A DNA stretch of 64,000 bases from Candidatus Pantoea bituminis. Lineage in GTDB: Bacteria; Pseudomonadota; Gammaproteobacteria; Enterobacterales; Enterobacteriaceae. The notes beneath the pieces are model-generated. The model saw only the letters and a list, made by a program, of their open reading frames with translations. It was not told where the DNA came from and did not search any database. The stretch's first letter is position 1, and every line of letters begins with the position of its first letter. The DNA lies in assembly GCF_018842675.1 (NCBI RefSeq), contig NZ_JAGTWO010000004.1:744001-808000 (forward strand), read 5' to 3'. Below, one piece after another: positions 49,938 through 63,244 of the stretch. The translations under genes and the position numbers were made by a program.

Positions 49938-51113
49938 TCATTTTTTGCGGAAAGGGGATAAAAGCAGGCCAATCGGGCCAGAGTAATACCAGTGGCGATT
50001 GCCACGGCTGCGGCTATCGCGGCCCATTGATTGCGTGAGTCGGTCAAGAATAATGGCGAGGATCACGATGCCCACGCCGCCAACAGTGGCGAGGCCCATA
50101 TCAAGACGACCAATACCGCGTAATACCATCTGTCCCAAGCCGCCCACGGCGATCATCGACGCGATAACCACCATTGACAGCGCCAGCATCAGTGTCTGGT
50201 TGACACCCGCCATGATGGTTGGCATCGCCAGCGGTAACTGTACTTTGAACAACATTTGACGCGGGCTGGCACCAAAAGATTCGCTCGCTTCGATCAGATC
50301 GGCAGGCACCTGTTTAATGCCAAGAATGGTCAGGCGCACAATGGGCGGCAAAGCAAAAATAATGGTCACCACGACGCCAGGCACGTTACCGATACCGAAT
50401 AACATCACAATCGGCACCAGATAAACGAAGGCGGGTGTGGTTTGCATCGCATCCAGCAGCGGACGCACAATACGTCCCGCACGTTCACTGCGCGCTAACC
50501 AAATCCCCAACGGCAATCCAATAAGGATACAGAACAGCAGCGCGGTTAATACCAGCGCCAACGTCACCATCGCTTGTGACCATGCACCAATCGCACCAAT
50601 CAAAATCAGTGAAATCAGCGTGGCGATTCCCATTGCCGGCGTGGCAATTTGCCAGGCGATGAGTGCAAACAGCACAATCGCGACAGGCGCAGGCATACCC
50701 ATCAGCATCTGCTGGAACGCGCTAAGAATGTAATCAATCGGTACGCGAATGCCTTGGAACAGCGGACGGAAATGGGTCACTACCCAATCAATCCCTTCAG
50801 TTACCCAATGATCGAGCGGAATCCATGTTTTATGAAACGGGTCCATCAGGTTGAAATGCTCGGGCTGCGGCGCAGGCGCGCTGTTTAACCAGTCGCTGCT
50901 GCTGGCTGCGGCATCATGCCCACCGCTGCTGCCTGAAGCACCCCATGCATCAGCGCCGCCTCCATCGCTTGGTGTTGCAGCATTGCTGCTGTCGGCAGGC
51001 GAAGTTGCATTGCTTGGACTTGACCAGGGATCGCTGCTTTGATCGGCTGCTGGTGGGGGTGTTTGTGCGGGTGTGCTGGCAGCGTCCCACGGATTGCTTG
51101 CATCTTTACTCAT
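49938..51113 (-). CDS. proW: Glycine betaine/proline betaine ABC permease ProW
   Basis: A 391-residue permease (354 in E. coli). An N-terminal cytoplasmic or periplasmic tail of about 95 residues is rich in Ser, Ala, Pro and Asp and has repeated short Trp motifs (SNPW, SDPW, GADAW, SSDW). The membrane domain (about 140-370) has about seven segments and the EAA loop [36 protein letters not shown] that contacts ProV. The start overlaps the proV stop (ATGA). The tail is some 37 residues longer than in E. coli and accounts for the whole length difference. Confidence 0.95.
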   Translation of the reverse strand: MSKDASNPWDAASTPAQTPPPAADQSSDPWSSPSNATSPADSSNAATPSDGGGADAWGASGSSGGHDAAASSSDWLNSAPAPQPEHFNLMDPFHKTWIPLDHWVTEGIDWVVTHFRPLFQGIRVPIDYILSAFQQMLMGMPAPVAIVLFALIAWQIATPAMGIATLISLILIGAIGAWSQAMVTLALVLTALLFCILIGLPLGIWLARSERAGRIVRPLLDAMQTTPAFVYLVPIVMLFGIGNVPGVVVTIIFALPPIVRLTILGIKQVPADLIEASESFGASPRQMLFKVQLPLAMPTIMAGVNQTLMLALSMVVIASMIAVGGLGQMVLRGIGRLDMGLATVGGVGIVILAIILDRLTQSMGRDSRSRGNRHWYYSGPIGLLLSPFRKK

Positions 51114-52306
51114 TGCTGGGCTCCTTCACGATCTAAAGCGCGTAATAGCATGCTCTTTGAAATGATACCGACGTACTGATTCTCTTCTCCGATAACCGGC
51201 ACGGCGCAAGGCGCCTGAGCCACATGCGAGAGCAAATCATTCAGCGAGGTATCCGCAGGAACCGCAGCAGGAAGCGAGAGCAGGGCGCTGTCGAGGCCTT
51301 CTCCCGCCGCTAAAGCCGCTTTAAGTGAATCGGTTGAAACAACGCCGACAAATTTCTGTTTTTCCAGCACGTAGCCATATTCACGATCTTCATCCTGCAG
51401 CAATTTAATGGCGGAACGAGGACCAAAACCAGCCGCTTTACGAATTAACGCGCCAGCGCTGCGACGAGCAATATCTTTGGCGCTGAAAACATGGCTAATA
51501 TCCACGCCGCGGAAGAAGGTGCGCACATAATCATTGGCCGGATTATTGAGGATTTCATCCGGCGTTCCCACCTGAACCACTTCACCGCCTTGCATAATGG
51601 CAATGCGATCGCCAATACGCATCGCTTCATCAAGATCGTGGGAAATAAATACAATGGTACGCTGATGTTTAGCCTGTAATTTTACCAGCTCATCCTGCAT
51701 CTCGGTGCGAATAAGCGGATCAAGTGCAGAGAAGGCTTCATCCATTAATAATATGTCAGGATTAATGGCTAATGCGCGGGCTAATCCAACGCGTTGACGC
51801 ATACCACCAGAAAGTTCATCGGGGTAAGCATGGGCATAATTTTCCAGGCCAACCTGACGTAACGCATCTAACGCTTTTTCCTGACGTTCAACAACATCAA
51901 CACCCGCTAATTCCATGCCAAAAGCCGTATTATTTAGCACGTTCATATGTGGCATGAGCGCGAATGACTGGAATACCATGCTGATCTTATTTCTGCGCAC
52001 TTCACGCAGTTCGCTGTCCGATATTTTGGCAATATCGACACCATCAATGATGACCTGGCCGCGAGTGGGCTCTATCAGACGATTGAGAAGGCGAACCATG
52101 GTCGATTTTCCTGAGCCGGATAACCCCATGATGACGAATATCTCGCCTTCTTCAATGGCCAGACTGGCATTTTTAACCCCGAGAGATAAACCGGTTTTCT
52201 CGAGAATAACGTCCTTTCCTTCTCCCTTTTCTATGTATTTAAAGGCGCGTTCTGGATTGTCGCCAAATATCTTATAGAGATTTTTTACTTCGAGTTTAAT
52301 TGCCAT
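51110..52306 (-). CDS. proV: Glycine betaine/proline betaine ABC ATPase ProV
   Basis: A 398-residue ABC ATPase (400 in E. coli) that powers ProU import of glycine betaine and proline betaine at high osmolarity. Walker A GLSGSGKS (about residue 61), signature [15 protein letters not shown], Walker [13 protein letters not shown], His switch FISHDLDE, and a C-terminal CBS pair (about 280-398) with the ionic-strength sensor role known in OpuA-type ATPases. The start at 52306 gives [28 protein letters not shown], as in E. coli. First gene of proV-proW-proX. Confidence 0.97.
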   Translation of the reverse strand: MAIKLEVKNLYKIFGDNPERAFKYIEKGEGKDVILEKTGLSLGVKNASLAIEEGEIFVIMGLSGSGKSTMVRLLNRLIEPTRGQVIIDGVDIAKISDSELREVRRNKISMVFQSFALMPHMNVLNNTAFGMELAGVDVVERQEKALDALRQVGLENYAHAYPDELSGGMRQRVGLARALAINPDILLMDEAFSALDPLIRTEMQDELVKLQAKHQRTIVFISHDLDEAMRIGDRIAIMQGGEVVQVGTPDEILNNPANDYVRTFFRGVDISHVFSAKDIARRSAGALIRKAAGFGPRSAIKLLQDEDREYGYVLEKQKFVGVVSTDSLKAALAAGEGLDSALLSLPAAVPADTSLNDLLSHVAQAPCAVPVIGEENQYVGIISKSMLLRALDREGAQQ

Positions 52307-52375
52307 GCAGTAATACAATCCTGGTTAAATTTTTTAATATCAAACTGCTTTCCCGATGAAATTTAAGCAGGCCAT

Positions 52376-52403
52376 ACCGTAGCATACTCAGATTATCTGA
52401 CAA
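52376..52403 (-). promoter_or_regulatory. proU P2-like promoter
   Basis: On the minus strand: -35 TTGTCA (52398-52403), 16-bp spacer containing ATAATCTGAGTATGC, -10 TACGGT (52376-52381). The weak -10 and the spacer resemble the osmotically controlled P2 of E. coli proU, as I remember it. The AT-rich DNA upstream and downstream fits H-NS silencing, an inference. Confidence 0.7.
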
Positions 52404-52665
52404 CCCTGAGTCAGATATTGGCGCGCCCTGAAAGCGTGTCAATGGCGAATATTCCTAGTGCCTGTAAGGGATGCGGCTAAATTATTTTTTTGAAATCGCA
52501 AAGCGAATTTAATCCTGTTTCAGCCTGTTTGGTTGTGAAAGCGGCTAAAAGAGAGGCCGTATTGCAGCAGAATGGACGGTGAAATGATGATTTAATTGAA
52601 CGGATATATTAAAAAAAATAGAGTGGGATTATGCGAATGAATGCGGGGTGTAATGCAGAATTATT
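52404..52665. other. Intergenic region between proV promoter and nrdF
   Basis: About 260 bases of mostly AT-rich DNA upstream of proV. It may hold further proU regulatory DNA (H-NS binding). No gene or clear operator recognised. Confidence 0.5.
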
Positions 52666-52683
52666 CGGGCCTAAAGTGGCCCG
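52666..52683 (-). terminator. Probable nrdHIEF terminator
   Basis: CGGGCC/GGCCCG inverted repeat with a 6-base loop, 10 bases after nrdF on the minus strand; the tail is AT-rich with only a weak U-run. Confidence 0.65.
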
Positions 52684-52693
52684 ATTGGGGAAA

Positions 52694-55815
<3,122 letters not shown>

Positions 55816-56202
55816 AATTGGGTTACTCCCGCTTTTACATTAGCGATATCTTCGGGGGTTCCCATCAATTCAAATCGGTAGAGACGGGGAACCTGGCATT
55901 TCTTCGCAATGATGTCGCCCGCAAGGCAGTATCCTTCGCCGAAGTTGCGGTTACCGGCAGCAATGACGCCGCGAATACCGCGTCGGTTAGCTTCATCATT
56001 GAGAAACTGAATGACCTGCCTGGGTACAGCGCCACGGCTGCTCCCGCCGCCATAGCTGGGCACCACCAGAATATAAGGCTGGTCGATGTGCAGCTGTTGT
56101 TTCGCGTTAAGCGGAATGCGGCGGGCGGGCAAGCCCAGTCGGGTCACGAATCGATGGGTGTTTTCCGACTGGCTGGAAAAATAGACCAGTGGGAACATGA
56201 CG

Positions 56203-56445
56203 TTATCCGCCGACAGCGGCAAGCTGACGGAGGCTGGCGATTTTATCGGGACGGAAACCGCTCCAGTGATCGTCATCCGCCATAACCACTGGAACCTGGC
56301 GATAACCCAGCGATTTTAGGTTATCGATAGCCTCGGGTTGGCTATCGAGATTGATCAACTGATAATCGATGCCGTTACGATCCATGGCATTTTTAGTGGC
56401 ATTACACTGGACACAATTGTTTTTGGTGTAAATAATAATGCGCAT
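56203..56445 (-). CDS. nrdH: Glutaredoxin-like protein NrdH
   Basis: An 80-residue redoxin (81 in E. coli) that reduces NrdE with electrons from thioredoxin reductase. N-terminal [28 protein letters not shown] with redox pair Cys11-x-x-Cys14, cis-proline [11 protein letters not shown], and C-terminal [12 protein letters not shown]. The ATG at 56445 has AGAGAGGAAT upstream. First gene of nrdH-nrdI-nrdE-nrdF; control is by the NrdR boxes upstream. Confidence 0.96.
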   Translation of the reverse strand: MRIIIYTKNNCVQCNATKNAMDRNGIDYQLINLDSQPEAIDNLKSLGYRQVPVVMADDDHWSGFRPDKIASLRQLAAVGG

Positions 56446-56552
56446 GATTCGTATTCCTCTCTGTAAAGGGGTCAGGTCGCGAGATACGAAGCAAATACCG
56501 TTTGCTGTGGGCTTCGTCCTTGCTGACATCTTGTGCCGTGCTGATGAGTTAA

Positions 56553-56599
56553 ATACTAGATGTAGTGTTTGTGGAGATCAAGCGCACTATATATAGGGA
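56553..56599 (-). promoter_or_regulatory. nrdHIEF promoter with two NrdR boxes
   Basis: On the minus strand -35 TTGATC (56576-56581) and -10 TAGTAT (56553-56558) are spaced 17 bp. Two 16-bp NrdR boxes, ACACTACATCTAGTAT (56553-56568) and TCCCTATATATAGTGC (56584-56599), lie 31 bp apart, three helical turns; the first covers the -10. NrdR (ATP/dATP sensor) bound to both would shut the promoter. Confidence 0.88.
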
Positions 56600-56695
56600 T
56601 TTGAGATTTGTACTGCCAGAAAGCGGCTAACGCCAGTTGCCATGCGCCTTCCGCATTTGAAAAATTATTTTGTAAAGAGGGAGGTCAAAAAACAG

Positions 56696-56726
56696 GCATA
56701 AAAAAGCCCCGCAAAATGCGAGGCTT
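56696..56726 (-). terminator. ygaM terminator
   Basis: On the minus strand AAGCC(T)CGC-ATTTT-GCG(G)GGCTT stem followed by U6, shortly after the ygaM stop. Confidence 0.85.
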
Positions 56727-56743
56727 AGTTAATACTTTAGGTG

Positions 56744-57061
56744 TTAGCGGCGAGAAACCAGCAGCGCACCCAGCACGATACCTACTGCTGCACCGATACC
56801 CACGCCATGCCACGGTTTGTCATGCACGTAAGCGTCAACCTGATAGCCTGCGTCGCGTGCGACCTGGGATACGCGATTTCCGCTGCCATTGAGTTTAGCG
56901 CGCGTTTGCTTAAGCAGCGTCTCTGCCTGGCTGCGGGCGTTGGTCACTTCATCTTTTGCATCGCTGCCGTAAGATTTCAGCAATGCTTCGAGTGAATCTG
57001 CGAGCTCGTTCACATCCTGATTAATATCAATGTCATCGTTTTTGCTGGTTCGATTAAACAT
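56744..57061 (-). CDS. ygaM: DUF883 membrane-anchored ribosome-binding family protein YgaM
   Basis: A 105-residue protein of the ElaB/YqjD/YgaM (DUF883) family. An acidic helix (residues 1-70, DVNELADSLEALLKSYGSDAKDEVTNARSQAETLLKQTRAKL) is followed by one C-terminal membrane segment and a short basic end (GVGIGAAVGIVLGALLVSRR). Related proteins attach stationary-phase ribosomes to the inner membrane; YgaM itself is less studied. Single gene between nrdH and ygaC, divergent from ygaC, as in E. coli. Confidence 0.92.
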   Translation of the reverse strand: MFNRTSKNDDIDINQDVNELADSLEALLKSYGSDAKDEVTNARSQAETLLKQTRAKLNGSGNRVSQVARDAGYQVDAYVHDKPWHGVGIGAAVGIVLGALLVSRR

Positions 57062-57213
57062 TTTTTGGCTCCCTTTGATTTAAAACGTAATACTGAGTGT
57101 AGACGACCTTTTGCTAAACGAGACGCGAGAGTGGCCTTTAGGGAAAATTCCGAACGCCAGGTCTGTCATGCTGTTGTAAGGTTGCGAGGCTTTTGAAGAG
57201 GAGAGAATTAAGC

Positions 57214-57549
57214 ATGTATTTACGACCAGATGAGGTAGCGCGCGTACTGGAAAAAGCGGGTTTCGAAGTGGATGAAATCACGCCACGCGCGTACGGATAT
57301 CGTCGTGGTGACAACTACGTTTATGTTAATCGCGAAGCGCGAATGGGGCGCACGGCGCTGGTCATTCATCCGACGCTAAAAGAGAAAAGCCAACCTTTTG
57401 CTGAACCGGCATCAGAAATGAAAACCTGTGATCATTACACCCAATTTCCGCTTTATCTGGCGGGTGATTCGCAGGAACATTATGGTATTCCTCATGGTTT
57501 CAGTTCACGCATGGCGCTTGAACGCTACCTGCAAAGTGTTTTTGGCTAA
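57214..57549 (+). CDS. ygaC: DUF2002 family protein YgaC
   Basis: A 111-residue protein of the YgaC family, conserved throughout: [59 protein letters not shown]...[35 protein letters not shown]. Function unknown; Fur control is reported in E. coli. The ATG at 57214 is preferred over an upstream one at 57193 because AGGAGAG lies about 9 bases before it and it gives the family start. Confidence 0.92.
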   Translation: MYLRPDEVARVLEKAGFEVDEITPRAYGYRRGDNYVYVNREARMGRTALVIHPTLKEKSQPFAEPASEMKTCDHYTQFPLYLAGDSQEHYGIPHGFSSRMALERYLQSVFG

Positions 57550-57685
57550 CGCATCAGGCCCCGCCGCGACGGGGCTCTGACCCGCCTGCTGTCAAATCCT
57601 TACCTTTCATCACGTTGCAATTCCTGGCTGTGACGCGTATAACGCTGTTCGATATAGATGTTTAGACGTCCATACGGATAAAGTT

Positions 57686-59101
57686 ATGAGCGAGCAAAAT
57701 AATCCTTCACAGGATCCCTTCAAAAGAACCATGAAAGCGCGCCACCTGGTGATGCTATCGCTGGGCGGTGTAATCGGTACTGGGTTGTTTTTTAACACCG
57801 GCTACATTATTTCAACCACGGGCGCAGCAGGCACATTATTGGCCTATTTGATTGGCGCTTTCGTAGTTTGGCTGGTGATGGTGTGCCTTGGCGAACTGTC
57901 GGTGGCAATGCCCGAAACAGGCGCATTTCACGTTTACGCTGCGCGTTATCTTAGCCCGGCAACCGGCTATACCGTGGCCTGGCTTTACTGGCTGACCTGG
58001 ACGGTGGCGCTGGGTTCAAGCCTGACGGCCGCGGGTTTTTGCATGCAGTATTGGTTCCCGCAGGTGCCAGTCTGGATCTGGTGTTTAGTCTTCTGTATCG
58101 CCATTTATCTGTTGAATGTCATCTCAACTCGCTTCTTTGCGGAAGGAGAGTTCTGGTTCTCACTGATCAAAGTGATCACGATTATTGCTTTCATCATTCT
58201 TGGGGCGGGCGCGATGTTCGGCTTTATCCCGCTGAAAGATGGCACGGCCGCGCCGGGTTTGAGTAACCTCACCGCGCATGGCTGGTTGCCAAATGGCGTG
58301 TTACCCATTTTGATGACCATGGTTGCGGTAAACTTTGCTTTCTCCGGCACTGAGCTAATCGGTATTGCAGCGGGCGAAACGCAGAATCCCCAGAAAGTCT
58401 TGCCGCTGGCGATCCGCACCACCGTGGCGCGCCTGATCATCTTCTTTATCGGTACGGTGCTGGTGTTGGCGGCGCTGATTCCCATGGATCAGGCGGGCAT
58501 TGTGAAAAGCCCCTTTGTGCTGGTTTTTGAGAAAATCGGTATTCCCTGGGCGGCGGATATCATCAACTTTGTGATCCTGACGGCGATTCTGTCAGCCGCC
58601 AATTCGGGACTTTACGCGTCAGGTCGTATGTTGTGGTCGCTGGCCAATGAGAACACGCTGCCACGCGCCTTTGCCCGTGTAAATAAACGCGGTGTGCCGC
58701 TGTTCGCTATCACGATGAGTATGATTGGCGGGCTGTTAGCGCTGTTTTCCAGCGTGATTGCGCCAGACACGGTGTTCGTGGCGTTGTCAGCGATTTCCGG
58801 TTTTGCGGTGGTTGCAGTATGGCTGAGTATTTGCGCATCACATTTCATGTTCCGCCGTCATCATCTTCAACAAGGCAAGTCGCTTAACGCGTTGGCTTAC
58901 CGTGCACCGTTGTATCCGCTGACGCCGATTCTTGGCTTTCTGCTTTGCCTGATGGCCTGTATAGGTCTGGCATTCGATCCCACTCAACGCATCGCCTTGT
59001 GGTGCGGCATTCCGTTTGTGCTGCTTTGCTATGGCGCATACCATATGACGCACAAAAATAAAAAATTCCCTGAGGCTGAGGAGGCCAACGATGTCGCTTA
59101 A
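57686..59101 (+). CDS. mmuP: S-methylmethionine permease MmuP
   Basis: A 471-residue amino acid permease (APC family, 12 TM; 467 in E. coli), importing S-methylmethionine, a sulfur compound abundant in plants, which fits a plant-associated host. Characteristic [83 protein letters not shown] and [26 protein letters not shown]. Overlaps mmuM by 11 bases. Confidence 0.95.
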   Translation: MSEQNNPSQDPFKRTMKARHLVMLSLGGVIGTGLFFNTGYIISTTGAAGTLLAYLIGAFVVWLVMVCLGELSVAMPETGAFHVYAARYLSPATGYTVAWLYWLTWTVALGSSLTAAGFCMQYWFPQVPVWIWCLVFCIAIYLLNVISTRFFAEGEFWFSLIKVITIIAFIILGAGAMFGFIPLKDGTAAPGLSNLTAHGWLPNGVLPILMTMVAVNFAFSGTELIGIAAGETQNPQKVLPLAIRTTVARLIIFFIGTVLVLAALIPMDQAGIVKSPFVLVFEKIGIPWAADIINFVILTAILSAANSGLYASGRMLWSLANENTLPRAFARVNKRGVPLFAITMSMIGGLLALFSSVIAPDTVFVALSAISGFAVVAVWLSICASHFMFRRHHLQQGKSLNALAYRAPLYPLTPILGFLLCLMACIGLAFDPTQRIALWCGIPFVLLCYGAYHMTHKNKKFPEAEEANDVA

Positions 59102-60026
59102 TCCTGTCGCGCAGGCGCTAACGGAATCTGAATCGCTGATTCTTGATGGCGCGCTGGCCACTGAACTGGAAGCGCGTGGCTGCAATCTGGCTGATGCGCT
59201 GTGGTCTGCCAAGGTATTAATGGAAAACCCTGAGCTGATTTATCAGGTGCATTATGACTATTTTGCCGCCGGGGCGCGCTGTGCGATTACCGCCAGCTAT
59301 CAAGCGACGCCGCAGGGATTCGCGGCGCGAGGTCTGGATGAAACACAATCGCTGGCGCTGATTACGCAAAGCGTTGAGCTGGCGAAACGAGCTCGTCAGG
59401 ATTATCTTGCGCAGCAAGGCGCGCAACAGACGCTGCTGGTGGCTGGTTCAGTTGGGCCTTACGGCGCTTATCTGGCTGATGGCTCAGAGTATCGTGGTGA
59501 TTACGCACTGCCAGAAGCGGAAATGATGGCGTTTCACCGGCCCCGCGTGAAAGCGCTGCTGGAAGCGGGCGCGGATCTGCTGGCATGTGAAACCTTGCCT
59601 TCGTTTGCTGAAGCTCAGGCGCTGGTGAAATTGCTGACGGAATTTCCTGACAGCGTGGCCTGGTTTTCATTCACGCTGCGGGATGCGGAACACATCAGCG
59701 ATGGAACCCCGTTGAGCGAGGTCGTGGCCTGTCTTGATGCACAGCCGCAAGTGGTGGCGTTGGGGATTAACTGCGTGGCACTGGAAAGCGTTACGCCTGC
59801 GCTGAAACAGCTTCAGGCATTAACCGACAAACCGCTGGTGGTTTATCCCAATTCTGGCGAGCAATATGATGCCAGCAGCAAAACCTGGCACTCCGCGCCT
59901 TCGGGCTGCACCTTGCATGACAAATTGCCTGAATGGCAACACGCTGGCGCACGTCTCATTGGCGGTTGCTGCCGCACCTCGCCGAAAGACATCGCGGCTA
60001 TTGCGCACCGTTGTCAACCGCAATAA
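59091..60026 (+). CDS. mmuM: Homocysteine S-methyltransferase MmuM
   Basis: A 311-residue zinc enzyme (310 in E. coli) that transfers a methyl group from S-methylmethionine (or SAM) to homocysteine, giving methionine. Zinc ligands: the cysteine in [11 protein letters not shown] and the GGCCRTSP pair. N-terminal [18 protein letters not shown]. Translated with mmuP from overlapping frames; the pair salvages S-methylmethionine sulfur. No terminator was clear after the stop. Confidence 0.96.
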   Translation: MSLNPVAQALTESESLILDGALATELEARGCNLADALWSAKVLMENPELIYQVHYDYFAAGARCAITASYQATPQGFAARGLDETQSLALITQSVELAKRARQDYLAQQGAQQTLLVAGSVGPYGAYLADGSEYRGDYALPEAEMMAFHRPRVKALLEAGADLLACETLPSFAEAQALVKLLTEFPDSVAWFSFTLRDAEHISDGTPLSEVVACLDAQPQVVALGINCVALESVTPALKQLQALTDKPLVVYPNSGEQYDASSKTWHSAPSGCTLHDKLPEWQHAGARLIGGCCRTSPKDIAAIAHRCQPQ

Positions 60027-60123
60027 GGCAGCAGAATCGGGCGATGATAGCGCGATTGAGACGCGTGAAAAGGCGGGAAGGGCAGTTTAGACTGTGCTTC
60101 CTGACCTTTTAGTGGATCCCTTC

Positions 60124-60543
60124 ATGAAACAGCGAATTCTGGCTTTGGCCGCTGCACTACTGCTTAGCGGTTGTGCCACCATTGTCGGCAACGAAACCCA
60201 ATCGGTACGCATCGATTCCCTGCCGCAGGGCGCACGCTTCACGGTGCAGGATGAGAACGGCCGCGCGGTTGCTCAGGGATTCACGCCGCAAACCGTTGAG
60301 CTGGAAAAATCAACCGGCCGTTACTTCGGTAAAAAACATTATCTGCTGATGCTGGAAAGTCCTGGTTATGTGCCGGTGACGATGCCTATCGAGGCACGCG
60401 CCAACCTCTGGTATCTGTTAGGTAACATTCCGCTGGGCGGATTCCCTGGCTGGCTGCTGGTCGATCCTTTCTATGGCGGCATGTACAACCTTAAACCAGA
60501 GCATCCACGTCCGTTTATGAACCCGGTTGGCGCGCGCGGTTAA
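60124..60543 (+). CDS. Small lipoprotein with PEGA-like domain, function unknown
   Basis: A 139-residue predicted lipoprotein. Signal MKQRILALAAALLLSGC with lipobox LSGC (Cys17). The mature part, ATIVGNETQSVRIDSLPQGARFTVQDENGRAVAQGFTPQTVELEKSTGRYFGKKHYLLMLESPGYVP, has the small beta-repeat look of PEGA domains, with a hydrophobic NLWYLLGNIPLGGFPGWLLVDPFYGGMYNL turn. I do not recognise a named family. The ATG at 60124 is chosen because it opens the signal peptide. The stop is directly next to the convergent speG stop (60543/60544). Confidence 0.8.
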   Translation: MKQRILALAAALLLSGCATIVGNETQSVRIDSLPQGARFTVQDENGRAVAQGFTPQTVELEKSTGRYFGKKHYLLMLESPGYVPVTMPIEARANLWYLLGNIPLGGFPGWLLVDPFYGGMYNLKPEHPRPFMNPVGARG

Positions 60544-61089
60544 TCACTGCGCGGTAGGTTGCAGCATGCCGCCTGGCGTTTTATGCTTTTCCAGATACTG
60601 GTGCTGGAAAATACACATGCGGATGGTGTTGCGGTATTCGCCGTTGATAAAGAATTCGTGCTTTAGCACGCCTTCAATCTCAAAACCCAGCTTGGTGTAG
60701 ATGTGGATCGCTTTCTCGTTCTCTTGATCAACAATCAGATAGAGCTTGTAAAGATTAAGCACGGAGAAACCATAATCCATCGCCAGCTTAGCCGCCTGGC
60801 TGGCGAGACCTTTGCCCTGATGCGTAGGATCGATGATGATCTGAAACTCTGCGCGGCGGTGGACATGATTGATCTCAACCAACTCCACCAGCCCGGCTTT
60901 TTGCCCATCATGCTCAACCACAAAGCGACGTTCAGTTTGATCGTGAATGTGCTTGTTGTAGAGATCGTAAAGCTCAACAAACGCCTCATAAGGCTCTTCA
61001 AACCAGTAACGCATTACGCTGGCGTTGTTATCCAGTTGATGAACAAAGTGCAGATCTTCCCTTTCCAGCGGGCGTAATTTAACCGTCAT
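60544..61089 (-). CDS. speG: Spermidine N1-acetyltransferase
   Basis: A 181-residue GNAT enzyme that acetylates spermidine and spermine to stop polyamine toxicity. Nearly identical to E. coli Spe[58 protein letters not shown], the acetyl-CoA loop [19 protein letters not shown], and the allosteric-site loops, ending [13 protein letters not shown]. In E. coli speG lies elsewhere (near ynfB); here it is next to an unknown lipoprotein. Confidence 0.96.
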   Translation of the reverse strand: MTVKLRPLEREDLHFVHQLDNNASVMRYWFEEPYEAFVELYDLYNKHIHDQTERRFVVEHDGQKAGLVELVEINHVHRRAEFQIIIDPTHQGKGLASQAAKLAMDYGFSVLNLYKLYLIVDQENEKAIHIYTKLGFEIEGVLKHEFFINGEYRNTIRMCIFQHQYLEKHKTPGGMLQPTAQ

Positions 61090-61222
61090 TTTTCATTCCT
61101 TTTATGTCATCAATGCCGCGAGTATAGCCGTTACGGCTTCGCGTTTGCATGGAGGCGTTAAACCGCGACTTTCTCATCATTCAATCTGGCTATCGCACAC
61201 AGAAGCGGGGCGGAATGGCGTA

Positions 61223-61675
61223 TTACAGCGTTTTGCTGAGATAGACGCCGAGCGGGTCGTCGCCGTAAGGCGCAAAGGCTGCACAGCGTTGATAGCCCAG
61301 ACGCTGGTAAAATCGCAGCGCGGCGTGATGATGTAGACCGGTTTCCAGCCTGAGTTGCTGTAAACCGACGTCACGCGCCTGCATTTCAATGTCGGCCATC
61401 AACTGTTCTGCCACACCTTGCCCACGCATCTCGGGTGCAACAAACAGACGTTTTAATTCACCAAAACCGTTTGGCTGAATCATTAACGACAAACATCCTA
61501 CTGCGCGGCCTTGTGTATCACGCGCCATCAGCAGAATCAGCTCATCGTCTGCGAGCGCCGTGAGGTCGGTGCAATGTTGACTTTCGGGCGGGTAAAGGGC
61601 GTTTTGCCAGTGATCTAACGCGGCAATCAACGCTGCAGCGCAGGGTGAGAAGGGTTCTTGTTGAATCGAAAACAC
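61223..61675 (-). CDS. GNAT-family N-acetyltransferase
   Basis: A 150-residue GNAT protein with the core DELILLMARDTQGRAVGCLSLM, GELKRLFVAPEMRGQGVAEQLMADIEMQARDVGLQQLRLETGLHHHAALRFYQRLGYQRCAAF. The VAPEMRGQGVAEQLM loop holds acetyl-CoA, and the LETG--H-AA--FY---GY pattern is shared with YsnE/PhnO-like members. Substrate unknown. It directly follows the ABC transporter genes, with a 65-base gap, and may be part of the same transcript. Confidence 0.85.
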   Translation of the reverse strand: MFSIQQEPFSPCAAALIAALDHWQNALYPPESQHCTDLTALADDELILLMARDTQGRAVGCLSLMIQPNGFGELKRLFVAPEMRGQGVAEQLMADIEMQARDVGLQQLRLETGLHHHAALRFYQRLGYQRCAAFAPYGDDPLGVYLSKTL

Positions 61676-61740
61676 GTGGTCCTCAGCATTCCGTTTACGG
61701 GGATTTTACCCTACGACGAAATTGGACCACGCTTCAAGTA

Positions 61741-62418
61741 CTACGCGCCGATCTGCTCAACGATGCGGCCCTGCGCCATGCGTACCGCGCTGTCGCACAT
61801 GTGATCGATCACATCAGGATCGTGACTCACCAACACCATGGTTAAGCCATCCTGGCGTTTCAGATCGCTTAGCAAGTTAAGGATCTCAGCCTGTACCGAC
61901 ATATCGAGCGCCGACGTCGGCTCATCTAACAGTAGGATCTTCGGCTCAAGCAGCAGCGCACGTACAATCGCTACACGCTGACGTTGACCGCCTGAAAGCT
62001 GATGCGGATAGCGATCCGCTAGTGCCGGATCCAGGCCAACATGGCGAAAGCCTTGATTGATACGATCGTCAATGTTGTCGCGCTTCAGCAATTTTAACGG
62101 CTCGGCAAGGGTACGACGCAGGCGGTGACGCGGATGCAGCGAGGCGTAGGGATCTTGAAAAACCATCTGTACGTCGCGACGCAGTTCACCGGTAAACGGT
62201 TTACCAGGCGCAACATCTTTACCCGCCAGCTGCATCTTGCCTTGCCAGTGCGGATTGAGTCCGGCCATAACCCACAGCAGCGACGATTTACCGCAGCCGG
62301 ATGGGCCAACCAAACCAAAGCAGGCACCCGCTTCAACCTGGAGATTGACATCATGCACCACGGTACGCAGCTCGTAACCCTGCTTGTGCGCCACACTCAG
62401 GTTCTGCAAATTAATCAC
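61741..62418 (-). CDS. ABC transporter ATPase, peptide/nickel type (OppF/DppF-like)
   Basis: A 225-residue ABC ATPase of the OppF/DppF subgroup. Walker A GLVGPSGCGKSSLLW, Q-loop MVFQDPYASLHPRHRLRRTLAEPL, signature [43 protein letters not shown] and His switch LVSHDPDVIDH. It lacks the C-terminal oligopeptide/iron-cluster extension of long OppF proteins. Overlaps the previous ATPase gene by 8 bases. Peptide, nickel or other small-solute import; substrate unknown. Confidence 0.9.
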   Translation of the reverse strand: MINLQNLSVAHKQGYELRTVVHDVNLQVEAGACFGLVGPSGCGKSSLLWVMAGLNPHWQGKMQLAGKDVAPGKPFTGELRRDVQMVFQDPYASLHPRHRLRRTLAEPLKLLKRDNIDDRINQGFRHVGLDPALADRYPHQLSGGQRQRVAIVRALLLEPKILLLDEPTSALDMSVQAEILNLLSDLKRQDGLTMVLVSHDPDVIDHMCDSAVRMAQGRIVEQIGA

Positions 62419-63244
62419 GGTTCACCTCCAGCGCAGCACGATCCAACACCGGCAGCGTTTGGCCATGCGTAGCTTTGCTCGGGCGGCACGACCACAAGGT
62501 GCGCGTATAAGGATGGGTGGCGTTAGGCAGCTCATTAGCCGGCAGCGTATCCAGCAGTTGGCCTTTGTACATCACCATCACGCGTTCGCAGTGCTCTGAA
62601 ACCTGCTGAAGATCGTGGCTGATCAGCAACAAACCCATATTGCGCGCTTCGACTAAACCACGGATCAGCGCCAGCACCTGATCGCGCATAGCATGATCCA
62701 GTGCGGATGTCGGTTCATCAGCAATCAGGAAATCGGGATCGGTGATCAAGGCGATCGCCAGCATCACGCGCTGGCCCATGCCGCCAGAAAGCTGGTGGGG
62801 ATAGTTTTGCATCAGTCGACGTGGATCAGGTAATCCCACTGCATTGAGCATCTCGCACACTTTCTCTTTACGCTCAGCGCGGTTGAGGCGGCGATGCAGC
62901 AGCAGCGGCTCCTCAACTTGCCAGCCGATTGTGCGGGTAGGATTGAGGGCATATTTCGGATCTTGCATCACCATCGCAACGCGGTTGCCGCGCAGCGTAT
63001 TCCAGTCTCGCTCACGTAACTTCAGCGCGTTTTCTCCGGCTATTTGCAGCTGTTTTGCCTGTAAATGCAGAGCAGGGGAGAGTAGGCCCATCAAGGAGCG
63101 AGCAGTCAGAGATTTACCCGAGCCAGATTCGCCCACTAGCGCCACGCGCTCACGACCAAGGGTAAAACTGATGTTATCTACCAGCAGCGCATCATCGCTA
63201 CGAATAGTGAGCGACTCGGCATGAAGTAAGACATTATTTTGCAT
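62411..63244 (-). CDS. ABC transporter ATPase, peptide/nickel type (OppD/DppD-like)
   Basis: A 277-residue ABC ATPase of the OppD/DppD subgroup. Walker [22 protein letters not shown]-loop [24 protein letters not shown], signature [32 protein letters not shown], His switch [26 protein letters not shown]. Starts at ATG 63244 inside the end of the permease gene (11-base overlap); an ATG 21 bases upstream is possible but has no clear ribosome site. Second gene seen of an importer operon. Confidence 0.9.
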   Translation of the reverse strand: MQNNVLLHAESLTIRSDDALLVDNISFTLGRERVALVGESGSGKSLTARSLMGLLSPALHLQAKQLQIAGENALKLRERDWNTLRGNRVAMVMQDPKYALNPTRTIGWQVEEPLLLHRRLNRAERKEKVCEMLNAVGLPDPRRLMQNYPHQLSGGMGQRVMLAIALITDPDFLIADEPTSALDHAMRDQVLALIRGLVEARNMGLLLISHDLQQVSEHCERVMVMYKGQLLDTLPANELPNATHPYTRTLWSCRPSKATHGQTLPVLDRAALEVNRD

